Source: Lantana camara (Eukaryota > Streptophyta > Magnoliopsida > Lamiales > Verbenaceae). From it: DNA of 64,000 nucleotides. The position numbers were made by a program, and so were the translations under genes. The stretch spans positions 36,303,001 through 36,367,000 of the forward strand of contig CM074855.1 in the NCBI GenBank assembly GCA_037501455.1, in the 5' to 3' direction. Positions within the stretch are counted from its first letter, which is position 1. Each line of letters opens with the position of its first letter. The notes under the pieces are model-generated. The model was not told the DNA's origin, made no database searches, and saw only the letters and a list, made by a program, of their open reading frames with translations. Shown here in pieces: positions 46,301-58,332 of this stretch.

Positions 46301-47828
46301 GATAGGCCACATAGCCCGTCGCACCGTCCCGGAACAATCTACTTGCTTCCATGAAGGAAATAAACGGGCAGGTCTTCAACCTCTGACCCGCAAAGACCGT
46401 AGAACCCAAAGTCACCCTCTTAGCAAAACAATCCATCATGGCTCGGTAACGGTACAACCAGTCCATTCCCAGAATCACCCCATACCTCTTGATCGGCATC
46501 TTGATCAGATCTGCCGGATACTCTAGATCCTCTACAACCACCGGACAACCACGGTAAACACAATTCGTAGCCAAAGTAGCACCAAGGGGAGAAGAAACAA
46601 CAAAGGAATCATCTAGACAAGCAACAGGCAATGGAAGAGTAGAAGCAAGCCGGGAAGCAATAAATGAATGCGTTGCCCCCGGATCAAACAATGCATGCAA
46701 TGGAATGCCATGAATGTGGATAGTACCTTCAACAACGGCATTGGCATCCACTTCCACATTCTCTTCCTCGCCCTCCAAAGCATAAGCTCTCGCCTGGATT
46801 GGTGCTCTCGGAGGCATCACATTCAACGGCTGAGGAGCTCGAGGCTGAGGTGTCCTCATCTGAGGACAAGTGCCAATCAAATGACCGGGCTCCCCACACT
46901 TATAACATCTTCTCAATTTCTTCCGGCAATTCTCCTCGGTGTGATTGGGACCCTTGCAATAGCCACACTGAATCGGGGCCGGTAAAGCTGGTACCGCAGG
47001 GACCGAAGGTCGAGCTTTCTTAACTGAAGTGGTAGAACCTTGGGGTTTGAAAACCGGAGGCCCACCAGAGAATGCAGGCCTTTTCCCCAAATTTGAGCTC
47101 GAACCTTGGCCTGAAAAGTAAGTCGGCCTCAATCTTGTATTGTTAGCTTCCACTTTGATCGCTTTCCTCGTAGCCTTCTCCCACGTATCCACAGTAGCCG
47201 CCTTAAGAGCACTCTGAATATCATATCTCAAACCATGAATAAAATTCCGTGCCTTCTGGGTGTCATCATTGGAAATGTGTGGAGCATACGGTGCAAGTCT
47301 CTCAAATTCCATGATATACTCTTCAACCGAGCGGTTCCCTTGTTTCAATTCTGTAAATTGTTGTAGTCTCCTCTCGCGAGCACTTGGAGGAACATACTTG
47401 TGACGAAATTCTCTCACGAAGTTTTCCCAATCAAACTCTTCTCCACTCCTTTCCAATCGGGCTCTTGTAGCTTTGAGCCAATTGGATGCGGGACCTTGAA
47501 CAAACCGGGCCGTGCAAACAGCTTTCTCATGCGAAGGAGCGGGGCAAATTTCCCAAATTCCCGCAACTTCTGACAACCACTCCTCGGCTTGGATGTCATC
47601 TCCTCCATACCACTTAGGTGGATTGTTGTTTCTGAACTCCTTAAAGGCCGGAGTTACTTGCCCACCTTGTCCTTCCCAATGTGGATTATCTCTTTGATTC
47701 TGTTGAAGCTGGTTCAAAAGAGCCTGCACAATATTCTCAGCATTCATCGGAGGAGGTGGAGGTGCTTGTGGAGGGGGTTGATTGAGATCAGGAGTCTGCT
47801 CCCTATCTGCTCTCCTTCTTGGAGGCAT
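43365..47828 (-). CDS. Gag-Pol polyprotein of element F (Tekay/Del chromovirus)
   Basis: Uninterrupted frame of about 1487 codons from the preferred start [10 protein letters not shown]. An upstream in-frame ATG at 47864 would add 12 residues, but the chosen ATG lies in TTTTCAGGATG, as in A. Approximate codon positions: Gag 50-250; CCHC knuckles [14 protein letters not shown] (about 286) and [14 protein letters not shown] (about 306); protease FDPGATHSF (about 381); RT IDD (about 710); RNase H YTDAS (about 855); integrase zinc-binding HHCC region (from about 1056) and D-D-E catalytic triad (about 1128, 1188, 1225; D-X35-E spacing counted); GPF motif; C-terminal chromodomain ending [17 protein letters not shown]. 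All catalytic motifs examined are present. It makes the structural, protease, reverse-transcribing and integrating proteins of the element; the chromodomain of such elements is known to bind chromatin marks. Confidence 0.97.
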   Translation of the reverse strand: MPPRRRADREQTPDLNQPPPQAPPPPPMNAENIVQALLNQLQQNQRDNPHWEGQGGQVTPAFKEFRNNNPPKWYGGDDIQAEEWLSEVAGIWEICPAPSHEKAVCTARFVQGPASNWLKATRARLERSGEEFDWENFVREFRHKYVPPSARERRLQQFTELKQGNRSVEEYIMEFERLAPYAPHISNDDTQKARNFIHGLRYDIQSALKAATVDTWEKATRKAIKVEANNTRLRPTYFSGQGSSSNLGKRPAFSGGPPVFKPQGSTTSVKKARPSVPAVPALPAPIQCGYCKGPNHTEENCRKKLRRCYKCGEPGHLIGTCPQMRTPQPRAPQPLNVMPPRAPIQARAYALEGEEENVEVDANAVVEGTIHIHGIPLHALFDPGATHSFIASRLASTLPLPVACLDDSFVVSSPLGATLATNCVYRGCPVVVEDLEYPADLIKMPIKRYGVILGMDWLYRYRAMMDCFAKRVTLGSTVFAGQRLKTCPFISFMEASRLFRDGATGYVAYLLNKPKDQAKLEETEIVKEFPDVFPENLGSLPPDRDVEFVIDLYPGAEPYAKSPYRMAPAELKELKTQLDELLECGYIRPSTSPWGAPVLFVKKKDGTLRMCIDYRELNRLTVKNKYPLPHIEELFDLLQGSRVYSKLDLRQGYYQLRIREGDIPKTGFNTRYGHFEFVVMPFGLTNAPAAFMDMMHRIFRPYLDKFVVILIDDILVYSRSEEEHARHLSIVLSTLREHRLFAKFSKCEFWLDRVSFLGHFISGNGIEVDPAKIETVMLWKQPKNASEVRSFLGLAGYYRRFVKDFSKIASPLTQLTKKEVKFEWDEACEKSFQTLKERLTTAPVLTLPEGSEGYSVYTDASKEGLGCVLMQNGKVVAYASRKLKDHEKNYPTHDLELAAVVFALMKWRHYLYGVTFEVFTDHQSLKYLFTQKDLNVRQRRWMELLEDYDCKIQYHPGKANVVADALSRKVNVSGLEAGSSIQGSVVLVSEDRLANISVQPVLKQRLIEAQSVDPEIQKLVTKSKIYPETKFGFDDSGLFRFKARVCVPEDLKQLVLEEAHKSAYSVHPGTTKMYKDLRTSYWWNGMKRDVANYVRRCQTCQVVKAEHQKPGGTLQPLPIPEWKWEQVTMDFVSGLPRTKGGSDGIWVVIDRLTKSAHFLKVKMSDKVPKLARLYRKEIVRLHGCPVSIVSDRDPRFTSSFWQELQKCLGTRLHFSTAFHPQTDGQSERLIRYLEDMLRACTLDYPNSWDEQLDLIEYAYNNSFQSSIGMAPYEALYGRKCRSPLFWDIDEWRWTKDGKLERAKKPKEIQDTIERVKVIKQRLKVAQDRQKSYADKRRRPLEFEKGDKVFLKASPRKGYARIGKGGKLNPRYLGPFEILDRVGEVAYRLDLPPSLTGIHNVFHVSQLRKHYPDESSILPVEKVQLEPNLTIKRYPVQVLDRKMQELRNRQIPLVKVLWRDQESEEATWETEDKLKRLYPDLFKTSPRT

Positions 47829-48017
47829 CCTGAAAATACACAAATCAAGAAGATATCGATGCATGAAGTTTAGTTCATGATCATGAAGTCAATTATCACA
47901 AATTTAAACAAATAAGTCACGTAGAGATGTGGATGAATGCAAATAGTCACATACTCCTATACCGAACGACCTAGACAGACTCAACACGACTCCAGAGCTC
48001 TGGTTTTGCAACCGAGA

Positions 48018-48029
48018 GCTCTGATACCA
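48018..48029 (-). other. Primer-binding site, element F
   Basis: Reverse strand TGGTATCAGAGC. Its 3' half is part of a long stem (47993-48023): CAGAGCTCT and GGTT pair with AACC and AGAGCTCTG around a GCAA loop, with one unpaired C. Confidence 0.92.
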
Positions 48030-48037
48030 CGCCAGGA

Positions 48038-50984
48038 TGTAACACCCCCAGAGCGAAGGGCGCCACATCCCCCCGCATTAAGGTTCAACACGAGTAACGA
48101 AATGGAAGTTCGCACCCGTATCAAACCATAGCGAACGGGAGACACACAAAACTCACACCCTCGCTAGGCGGCCTAGACCCTCAGGAACTGCGAGAATTAA
48201 AATCAGAGTAGCGGAAGCAAATCATATACCAAACATGATTCCCAAGATCATCACATATACATATCACAATGGGGGGAGGGTCAAGTATTCCAAATTCACA
48301 AGTTAGCTTACTTACAAATGTACAATGCCATCACGGCCAAAAATAACATAAGCGTAATCATAAATACGCAAACCAAAATACAACAGTAAGAGTAAAATTA
48401 GTCCACTACGAATGCATGAAGACTCAAGCTAAACCACAAGTAAACTCCAAAAGACACTTGCCGCCTAGCTTGACTCGGAAGAACCTGCAACTCACAAGAA
48501 AGGAAAAAGGGGAAAAACAACAACGAGGGTTAGTCCTAGCGACTAGTGAGGGGGCTAACTCACGCACCCGATATATATATATAGAGCAAAGCATTTAATC
48601 AAAACTGAAGGATCCTTGAACCGAGAGTGGTTTTTGCAAGCCAAATTAATTCCCGTGATATATATATATACATAAAGTAAAAGAAGTCAAAAGGAGATAT
48701 TGCTAAATTTTAAGTACTTAGAAATCCACTCTCGTTTCACAGATCATACAAAGCTAAACCAACTCGGCGAGTACGAGTCTAACACTAAACTCCCAACTTC
48801 CATATACAAAGATCAGAGCAAAACAAAACAAATCAGAATCCATCCCCAACACCGGTTGATAGAAGGGTTGATCGGCCCTAACTATCCACACATAGAAACG
48901 AGACAAGGTTTAATTACTACCTTGAAACCTTCGGCGGTTGCCTCCGCCGGCTCAAGAGAAACACCCTTCCTCAACCTCCCAAGGTTGGGCGAGACTCTCA
49001 AAGGGAGGTGTTGATGGAAGAGCTCGGCGACCCCTCAGCCGTCCCGAGATTACCATACCACACTCCGGGGCCCAAACATATCACGAAAGTCACACAAACA
49101 TATCTCAAAGCTTATCTTTCAAAGCCACAACTCGCGTACACACACACACTTGCACAAAACTAAACTTTTCCAAACCAAAGCAAAATAGCTTATATACTTA
49201 TACAAAACGTTCGAAATTCTTATAACAAATGGGATAATCCCGCAACATAAGTATTATACACTTATTTACCATATATTATACGTATCCACATGCGAGGCTT
49301 CAAATCAAGTAGGGTTATAGGTCGAATAACTAAAAGAACAAAACCTCACCTTGTCGACGAACGAAGTGGAGTCAAAACAAGAAACCGGACACCTACGGAG
49401 CAAGCTCGTCCCCTACAGGAAGATCCACTGAACAAGACAAACAACAAAGAACACTCTTAGACTCAATATGAACCATATTGACGCTCGGTACATGCGCATG
49501 TATGCTTATGATGCCAATGATAGGAAATGAATTCACATTAAGGCCAATTACAAGCAAATAATTCATATAAGAGCATATATCAAAAACGAGGAGATAAAAC
49601 AAAGCACAAACTCATAACATAAAGCCTAACACGTCATAATACAAGTCACTTATGCATATACATCACAAACGGGGCAAGAAAGACCAACAAGAAACAACGG
49701 AAAGAAAAGCAAAACCAAACAAAGACGAACGAAAAACTGAAGTTCCTAGGAGACACGCCCGTGTCCCACTGGAAGACAAGCTGAGACACCCCCGTGTCTC
49801 AGTACAGAAAACGAACAACAGAATCCCGGAGGTGACACGCCCGTGTCACCAAGAAAGGCCAAACCGTGACACCCCCGTGTCACGGTACAGAAAATCGAAA
49901 ACGAAAGATGACACGCCCGTGTCACCGGCAAAGGGCAAACCGTGACACCCCCGTGTCACGGTACAGAAAAACGAAAACGGGCGAACAGCAACTCAGCAAC
50001 CCCAAACCCAAAACCAAACACTCAAGCTCCAACTACCAAGCAAGGAAATGCAATAAATGCTAGGAAACAAGTCCTAAGAGCACACTAACAACAACAAAAA
50101 TCAAGAAAATAAGAAAGGAGCAAGAATCAAACAAATTCTCCAAACATCAACTATTCACATGCTATCCAAAACTCATGAATCAACCATGGGGAAGAGCTAA
50201 AAATCACATAAAAGAGAGAAGGAGGAGTGAAGATGACAACCATGGACTTACCTTACAATTTGGAGAAGCTTAGAAGTTGATTTGAGCTCAAAATCAAAGA
50301 TATGGCCAAAAGGTTTTCTTCCTTCTTCCTTCTTGCTTGGCTGATCGGTATAGAGGGGAGAGAGAGAGAGAATGGATCGGTTTTGGGGGGGTTTAGGGGC
50401 TGAAATGGTTAGCTAACTCAAGTATAACCCAAGGTTTAGGCTTAGATAAGGTTTAAGTGGGGTCCACAAAGTCTCATGAGGTCAAAAGATGTCTCTCAAG
50501 CATAAGGGGCTCGTTACGGTTGAAATACGGAGGTCTTAACGAGCTTAGAAAAATGAGAGGTTTGTCCCATTAAACCCGAATCGTCGAAACGAGTTCAATG
50601 GAGGTGACGGAATTCGAATCCGAATTCCCGAGCTCAAAATACGCGTCTCGGAACCCAAGGTGCGCTAAGTGCTCTTTAGCCTCCTTTAGGTCCCGTCTCC
50701 AAAACGAACTTCAAAAAGGCAAGCAAAACAAATACCAAAACATATAACGAGCACATAAACGAGTCCATAAAGCATATGCTTAACACATATCACGAATTCA
50801 CGGAAATCAGAATCCAATACAAACCTGAAACGAATAAAATACCAAACAAGAAAAGTTAAACGTTCAAGGGTAACCGAATTCATATTAGAGCAAATAAGTT
50901 CAAATAACTTTAATAATTCACGTTAGAAATTAAATAACGCACATAAGAGGTTACCTGAAAAGTCTGATCAGTCGGGATGTTACA
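48038..50984 (-). repeat. Element F right LTR (biological 5' LTR)
   Basis: Same length and features as the left copy, offset 7648 bp: palindromes at 49749-49961 and terminal hairpin at about 48076-48136. Confidence 0.97.
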
Positions 50985-50989
50985 TGCGC

Positions 50990-51490
50990 GTCCGTCTACT
51001 CTGAGCGTAAAGCCAAATACAAAAAGATGACGTGTGCCAATGACCTAGCTCAGATCCAAGAGGAGCTGGATGTGGAGAAGGCCAAGTTCCTCTCTCTTGA
51101 GACGGAACATAAAAAGTTGGAGGCAGAGATGAAGAAACTCCAGGAGGATTTCAAGAAATCTGAGTTGGCTCGTAGGAAATGGCGCTCGGATCACAATAAC
51201 CTTCAGGAGAACCATAAGAAGCTGATAGATGACCGGAATGAATGAGCCACCAAGTTCAATGCTTCTGATAGGAAGTACGCAGACACTGTGATGCAGCTCC
51301 CCGAGCGTATTGAGAAGGACAACAAGGAGGTTATCATCAAGTTTTGCCATTCCAAAGCCTTTGGCTTTGAGGCCTCGCTCCACTGTTTCGACGAGGCTCA
51401 GAACGCCTTTAACTTGGCTATTGAGTAGTTGATTCGCAAGGGTCTGGCAGAAACTTCCGCTCGTGGGCGAACCGATATGGGTCTGAGTTA
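50990..51490 (+). pseudogene. PF04195-like relic, coiled-coil part
   Basis: Continues the relic on the far side of F: RKAKYKKMTCANDLAQIQEEL then a heptad-rich, Glu/Lys-rich stretch (about 51027-51240) typical of the C-terminal coiled coil in this family. After a TGA at 51243 the same frame reads on through KYADTVMQLPERIEKDN and KAFGFEASLHCFDEAQNAF to a TAG at about 51426. Confidence 0.5.
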
Positions 51491-51493
51491 AAC

Positions 51494-51883
51494 GAGCACT
51501 GCGAGGAGGAAGAGGAGAGAGATTTGGATCCAGAGGGCAACCTGGCTGAGTCGGAGTCCAACTTCATAGTTGAGCTCCTACAAGATGAGTATATGGCGGC
51601 TCATCCAGCGGAGGAAATGCCTCAAGTAGAACCAAATGAGGGGGCTAATGATGCCGTATCTGCCCTTGAAGGCTCTCAGGAAACCGTGCCTCAAGAAAAT
51701 GTCCCTACTCCCATCACTGAAAACGCCCCTGCTCCACCAGCTGACGCTCCCGTGCTTCCGGAGGCTCCAATTCCTGGCGCTCAAGGTCCCCATGTCCCTC
51801 CCCCTCAAGTGCAAGGTCCCATTGCCCCAGCTCAGAATGTGATCATTAATTTGGAGGAAGACGTCACTCCCGCTGCTTGAAAT
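51494..51883 (+). pseudogene. PF04195-like relic, acidic/proline-rich C-terminal tail
   Basis: A frame shifted from the previous block reads DLDPEGNLAESESNFIVELLQ and then a long Pro/Ala/Glu-rich tail ending NLEEDVTPAA and a stop (51878-51880). Plausible end of the relic protein. Confidence 0.45.
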
Positions 51884-51942
51884 TTGCCTTCTAACTCTTA
51901 TGATAATTCCCTTGTACTTCCAATTTCTTCAAGAATTTTATG

Positions 51943-54900
51943 TGTAATGCCCCAATTTTCGGCTATTCAGGTACGCACGACATGTGTGAGTTTCCGAGAG
52001 TTAGGATTTATTTTAATTCTTTTATTTATTAAATTTCTACATTTTATGATAAGTGATATGAATTATATTTCAATGTGTCTACGTGAAAATATGTGAAATA
52101 TTTGTTAACTTGAGAATTATTTTCATATTAAATTCATTTGTTACGTGAATTAATTACCAAACATGATCTAATTGCTTCATTGTCCTTAATTGACCATTCA
52201 TTTCAATTTAGTGACTTAATTGTATGAAATAAGATTGGACTTGAGTGATCATATTCCATGAACTAGAACCTAGTTGCATCACTTATAGAGTTTGAGGACC
52301 AAATTGCAAAACATGCTTAATCATCTAATTATGTAGAAGAATCATATAATATCTCATTATTATCTCATCTCATTTCATACATACACACCATCTTCATCTC
52401 CATATCTCTCTCCCTCTCACGATCAAACTAGCAAGGAAGAAGAAGGTGGGAATTCTTATCATCAAGCTAAAATTTGAGTAAAAGTGGATCTTACAAGCCT
52501 CAATCAAGCATCATCACTCCATCTTTTCCTTCTTCTCATTCATTCAAGGTATATGAGCTTAGTTGGAAAAATTCATGAGTTAATATGTGAAGCTAGGGTT
52601 ATGCTTTAGGCTTAGCAATTAGTGCTTTAGTTGTTGGAAAAAGATTACATGCTTTTGTCTTGAAATTTATGTATATAATTGATGAATATGGAAGTTATAT
52701 GATGAGTTCATGTGTGGGTTTCTAAGTGAGGAATTGTGATGATCAAGGCATGATATAAGTGTTTATATTGGGTTTTATTATACTTTAAGCATGCATATAG
52801 GTTCCTTTTCATGAATTATAGCATTTGAGATTGAATTATAAGAGTTTTGGTAAGATTTGGAATGTGTTCATGCTTCCCCTGTTTTCGCGACTCCCCTCCT
52901 CTGTTCCAATTTCTCTGGTTTTTCTACTGTAGCAAGTATTTGAAGTGTAGAACACTCTCCTTTTTACGGTTCGTCAATATCTATTTTCGTTTGGGAGTTA
53001 TGGCCGTTTAAATTTGGTGCCGCCAAACTGTCGCGAATCTGCATTAACCCAAATTTGGACCTAAGCCATTTTCATTCCGCTTTGAAATAAATTACGAGCC
53101 ATACATCATCGGAAAGGTCTTTGTGTCTAGTTTCATACCCAACAAACAAAACTCAATTCTAATTTCTAAAACTTAAAATATTTCAGTTTTCTGACAGCAT
53201 GCGTATTTCCGAAAAAACTGGAAATGTGACAGCTTGTATGCAGTGACTTCAAATCCAATTTCCGAACTCATACAGCCTCTTTTCTGAAAACTGTTTTACC
53301 GGTATATTCCTAACATATTAAGGTTTATCTCTGTCAAATTTCGCGTTTATCCGAGCTCGTTTGATGCCTGAAAAAAATTCCGAACGACACTGCTGTTCTA
53401 TCCCCTGTTTTGCCCTGTTTCTGATCTGATTTTTCGGACTGAGCAGATGATGTAAACCTTTGAATTTTACAAAACTGTTTTATGTGAAAGTACCTATATA
53501 TGTTGGGAGTATACCTATAAAATTTCAGAATTTTCCGACTTCGTTTGATATGGTGTCACTGCAGCAGAGTTGTTGTATTGTTTGACTTTGATCGAAAATC
53601 TGTAATTTTACAGAAATATTTAGGAAATGAGACCAATACCCTTTGAAGGATATGGCTGTCTAGTTTACTAGGAATTTTGCGGTTCGTTAAAATACCTTTC
53701 GAGTAATAAGTTATGTTGAATTTTCTACAACCTGCGCATATAAAGAATTTCTGCATAAAATTGAGATTTTCATTTTCAGTTCCGATGGTTTTATTGATCC
53801 CAATTTGTGATTACATGATCAATTACATGCCATAATATGAATATATCATGCTACATTCGTGAATGCATGTCATCTTGTTACTTGATCATGCCGTGCGTCA
53901 TATTTGGTACCATTATTGAGTCCTGTCTCACGAGTGCACAAATGTTTCCATTTCTTGTCCAGTTCTTCTCCAGGGCGGAGATTGTTGATTATGAGCACGT
54001 TCACGCATCCATGAGTCGTAGTGTCACCTGTCAGGTGAGGTTTAATTTCTAGTTACCTAGAACCTATATAACCCTTACATGAGATTTCGGCCAAAAGGTA
54101 TTTATAGCTATAATTTTCCTTGAAAATACTCATGATTACAAGCAAGTCCCATTCATTGCAAGCAAGCCATGAATCGTGCATGTTTTAGGTGAGTAAGCAT
54201 GATTGTTCACTTTGGGCCCGAGGGTAGTGGCTTGAGCCAACTGGGAAAACATGGGCTGACGGGTAACTCTCGCGCTATCCTCACCACATTGGGATGACCC
54301 CTGAATCCGCTAGGAGATTAGTGGAGGAAGGAGTTCCGGGCTTAGGGATTCATGTACCCTCTGCTCAACATGTCGTGGATGGTAAAGGCCAGCTACCTTT
54401 CCATCATTGGAGAGAGAAGGAGACTGGGGACGGGTTCGGCACCACGGATTGTCCTCGGGTTATTGCCTGATTTCCATTCCTTGATTGTATTGCCTGAATA
54501 CACTATCGCACTAATGCACGGTAATTGAATTGCATGATCACCTATTGATTAATCAAGCAAGCATGATTCATTTATATTTGGAGTAAGGTTGGAGAACGCC
54601 CTCACTCGCCGGGCCACGTATCGCATGAAATGAATTGAATGGGTAATTAAATTGGACAGTTGTATTCTCGGGCGAAGAATGTCTCATTATTGAACTTATA
54701 TTCTTATCTTTTCCAAAGCTTTACCCGAGAATATAACTTGCATGTTAACTGCGCTAATATTTATTTAAACCCCTCACTCAGTCTTCCATAGACTGACGCC
54801 TCCACCTTTCAGGTACGTACAGGTGCGTGCTAGGCGGGAATTGAGTCAAGTCCAGTATTTGGATTTCGAGTTATGCGCGGTTCATTTATTTATTGTTACA

Positions 54901-55197
54901 TATGAAATTATTGCTATTGTTATTGACACGGATTATGTATTATGGAGATGATCATGTATTGATATGTGAGACATAGTTAGAGATAGCATGTTTTGATAAT
55001 TGGTATGTGATATTGGATATATTATGCTTCCGCGTTATTTCTGATGCATTTACAAGTTAGTCCCGGCTAGCTAGTTGTCATTTTATTTTTATTGTCACCC
55101 ACTCGCTGTAGGTTGGTTCATGTACGGACTATCCATTTCGTGTGTGGATCGACCTGTAGTGCGGGGGTGTGGCATCTCCTCGTGTAGGGGTGCTACA
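51943..55197 (+). mobile_element. Element K 5' LTR (Tekay-like)
   Basis: TGTAATGCCCC...GGTGCTACA, 3255 bp, followed by a PBS. Holds a donor-like TTCAAGGTATATG (52544-52556), the GC-rich module (about 54214-54425) and the terminal hairpin (55106-55159, CTGTAGGTTGG.../...GACCTGTAG). Unlike A, B, C, E, F, H and M it shows no palindrome cluster at 1 kb. Left flank TTATG; no 3' LTR or right duplication was recognised, so the 3' end is unknown. Confidence 0.88.
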
Positions 55198-55204
55198 TCT
55201 TAGG

Positions 55205-55216
55205 TGGTATCAGAGC
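55205..55216 (+). other. Primer-binding site, element K
   Basis: TGGTATCAGAGC then CCCGGTTGTAAAACCGAGG; the loop is GTAA where A has GCAA, so the GNRA pattern is kept. Confidence 0.92.
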
Positions 55217-55435
55217 CCGGTTGTAAAACCGAGGTTCTAGTGTCGTGTCATGTCAAGTTTAGGTCGTACGACATAGGGAATTAATTGTTAATGTGAGAGT
55301 CTTGCATTAGTGCGTGTGCACTTTATCGAAATCTATGGATGGAGTAGTCTTTCCTCCAATGACCGCGACTGTTAAGAATTTATGTTCCAAGAGCTATATG
55401 GAATAGTGGTCAAGAATCCACGACAACTTCTTCGA
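55217..55435 (+). mobile_element. Element K leader
   Basis: Up to about 55310 this follows the leaders of A and J (TAGGTCGTACGACATAGG, then TTAATTG...GTCTTGCATT). After that similarity is lost and no gag ATG context of the usual type is found. Confidence 0.7.
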
Positions 55436-56471
55436 TGACAACATTGCGAAGTTAATCAATTTGAAAGTCACCCCTATTCAAGTTGAGAAAGTCGACCCGA
55501 TTGAAGGAGAAAAAAGAAAGACTCCCCCCGTTCCTTCGGTAAAGATTGAAAGTGGTACTGCAGATTGCCATTGGAAAAGGCCGAAGAAGTGTGATAAGCC
55601 TTCGGCTGACAAGTCGGGTGAAAAGGTAATTTTTGAACTCTTCTTTTCATTGTTCTTCCAAACTTTTCTATCTTCCTTCATTAAGCGTCGAACGCGTTTC
55701 ACTTGTAGTTGTAAGATGAGCCTCTTGAAGCTAATGATGTGGAGTCTCAAGGATCGATCCTCGGGCCGATTCTTTTAGAGACAGGTCTTATTTCTTAAGG
55801 AGAGGCACAATCAAAGACACTTGTGATATCCGAAGAAAAGCAAACGCCTCAGCGTTCCGCAACCTCAGTTTTCGAAGCATCCACATTTGTCGCCACTCAT
55901 ATGCAAAAGTTTGTCAAGATGATGTGGAGTAATCTTCTCCAGAAGATAGAGAGCACTCAACTTGACTCCATTTCATCCCTCAAGGACGAAGCTCAATCGA
56001 TGTTGAACACGATTAAGGATTTTAACGAGCCTTTGTTTCTGTCATCGAGAAGTCATTGGCGATTTTGTTTGCCAAGACGACTTCTTATGATGAGGTAAGG
56101 TCTGCAGCTTCGGGAGAGACTTCGAAAGATTGGCTTTCTCAACAGTTAAGTGAAGCAAGAGATCGACTCGTCGATGCCCAAGACGATGAAACTGCACGAG
56201 TCAAGTTAAGGCCACTAAGAGAGCATTGAAGAGTGTTGACAAGACACTTAATAGCCTGTAGAAACAGAGGACAGACTTATCGATTTCATTGAAGCGACAT
56301 CAACTCCTTTATCACAATGCCAAATCTCTCATCCAGACTATCAGTAAAGAGATCGAGACAATTGAGAAGATTCCTCCATCAGATGGTAAGGCGCTTAAAG
56401 TTGTGGAAGATACACTCGCACTTCTGAAGGTGGCGAAGGAAGACTTGAAGAATTTGAGCCCCTCCCCTTGA
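55436..56471 (+). pseudogene. Intron-containing coding relic after K leader, family unknown
   Basis: From MKVTPIQVEKVDPIEGEKRKTPP (55461) the frame reaches SADKSGEK and a donor GGTAATTTT (55625). A pyrimidine-rich tract and CTTGTAG (to about 55709) look like an acceptor. After it the frame reads DEPLEANDVESQGSILGPILLETG, then past a stop to QTPQRSATSVFEASTFVATHMQKFVKMMWSNLLQKIES and, after further breaks, a helical segment ending ALLKVAKEDLKNLSPSP (56471) and a 3'-UTR-like AT-rich tail. No retroviral domain. It somewhat resembles the C-terminal helices of plant mobile domain proteins, but I cannot confirm that. Confidence 0.4.
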
Positions 56472-57035
56472 TAGTTTATGAAGCCTTGGCTTTCCTTTGT
56501 TTCTCGAATTTGTGTTAGATGTAATGAACCTTCTTGATATTTTGAGACTATTTGATAAAGGATTTATTTGCTTTATTTCAATCTCTCATGCATCTTTAGT
56601 TTTTTTAACAGTTCATAATGAATTAACTTTCGAATGTAAGGTATGAAAGCAAAACTCATCGAACTATCAAAACTTCCTAACGTCACAAGTTTGCAACTTT
56701 TTGTTCTTTCGCACTTCTTTTGATTTGTTTTAACTTGAAGAATAAAGTTTTCAACAAGAAAAACATAAGCCAACGAACAATCTTGACTGACCTTAGTTAA
56801 TTTCTAAGCTACCTACTTACCCGGTGAAACGATCAAGTCATAACGTAGTTCAAGGGAAAGCTTTTTTTGAAAAGATTGTTGGGGGGGGGGGGCATTCACA
56901 GTTTATACTCATATGGGCTAGGAGTATTAAAAGTTTAACCACCCTGAACAGGAGTGGGAAATTTCTGTTTTAGCCATACGAAACACCATCAGTGGAGTAA
57001 CTTAGTAGTTTAGCCACTTGCTTTACCATTGGTGG
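56472..57035. other. Non-coding stretch between K-associated relic and L
   Basis: AT-rich, with a 12-G run (56881-56892). No ORF, LTR edge or repeat was recognised. Confidence 0.4.
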
Positions 57036-58332
57036 TGTAGCACCCGAGCGTAAGGTACCACATCCCCCGCACCGAGACCCAGCCCGAATATGAAATGGAC
57101 GATCCATACTCGAGCTAAATCACGGAGAACGGGGACAAACACACACGCTATGCTAGGCGGGGCTAACCCTTAAACCATAAAATCAAAGTAAACATTAAAG
57201 CGGAAGCAATAACTGATCATATAACATATATGTATACCATGAGCATCAAAGCTCCAAAATCAACCATATACATCGTCAAATGCCATCAAGGCTCAAAACA
57301 TGTACGCTCCATTAATATTCATATACAATGATCAAAAGTGCAATATGCAAGTGTAAGACCGAAATACAAGAGCTAGAGACGAATGCAAGACCTATGACTC
57401 GAATTCCCGCCTATCTCCATTGACACCTGCACAACACAACTGAAAGCCAAACAGGTTCAGTCCAAAAGGGACTGGTGGATATAAAAACCAGGCATAAATA
57501 TAATATACGACAATATTTAAACAATCACATGCAAGCTATGATCCCAAGTGAGGGTTTTAAAGAATTTCCCAAGTGGGTTAAATAGAGAAATCATCAAAAG
57601 GGATTATAACGATTCATTTACATTAGGTCATTATTGGCCCGGCGAGTGGGCGTGCATTATCTCCAACCAACACCTTGTGTAGTTCATTAACATTCATTCT
57701 TTCTTTCTTTTCATGCATAACATTCTTTCGTGCACATTCAATAACATTTCCACCTTCTTCCTCCGGGTTGGTGGTGGGTTTGCAAGGCCCGACCACCCAT
57801 TCATTGACCAAAAGGGGAACATGACTCCCCAGATGGCACTCAGCGTCCATTCCTCGCTAACTCCTAACGAGGTCCGGTTAAACCGTTCATTGGTGGAACT
57901 AGTGTGAGGGTTCACCGTCAGCCCATGCCTCCTCGGGTCACCACTCACACCAAGTCCCTGGGCCCCATTCTGTGCATAACATTTATTCTTTTATCGCCAA
58001 AACGTTAGGTAGGATTCATAATATAAGGCTTTACGTTGAAAACATTTACCCGTTAAAACGACTCTATATATATATATATATTCATTTTGGATGAAAACTT
58101 CTCACATTGAAGGTATATAGGGTCATTTATCTAATTAGAAGAGAAACCAACCTTAAACGGCAAAAAGGAGAACATACGAGCCTCACTGACTGACCTCGTC
58201 TCCAACGGACTCAAAATCTATGCATGAAAGGTGAAGTAAGACTCAATATGACCAAATAAGACGCTCGGCAATGTCATGATCATGATATGAATGTATAAAA
58301 GAATATATTATGTTAAGAAAATGTTCATGTTC
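57036..58332 (-). mobile_element. LTR L (same family as M), reverse, interrupted by M
   Basis: Begins TGTAGCACCCGAGCG (reverse LTR end). The GC-rich module (about 57755-57965) and TGCATTATCTCCAACCAACACC match M's LTR on the opposite strand. Terminal hairpin at about 57076-57137. The block is cut at 58332 where M's TGTAACGCCCC begins; the rest would lie beyond the window. Short ORFs are not genes. Confidence 0.8.

Larger units (their letters stand above)
40390..50984 (-). mobile_element. Element F: complete, intact, very young Tekay-type retrotransposon
   Basis: Both LTRs are 2947 bp with about 8 differences by eye. Exact TGCGC target duplication (40385-40389, 50985-50989); PBS and polypurine tract in place; gag-pol a single open frame. 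All hallmarks of an autonomous element are present. It split the PF04195-like relic: flanking sequence joins directly across the duplication. Total 10,595 bp. Confidence 0.97.
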
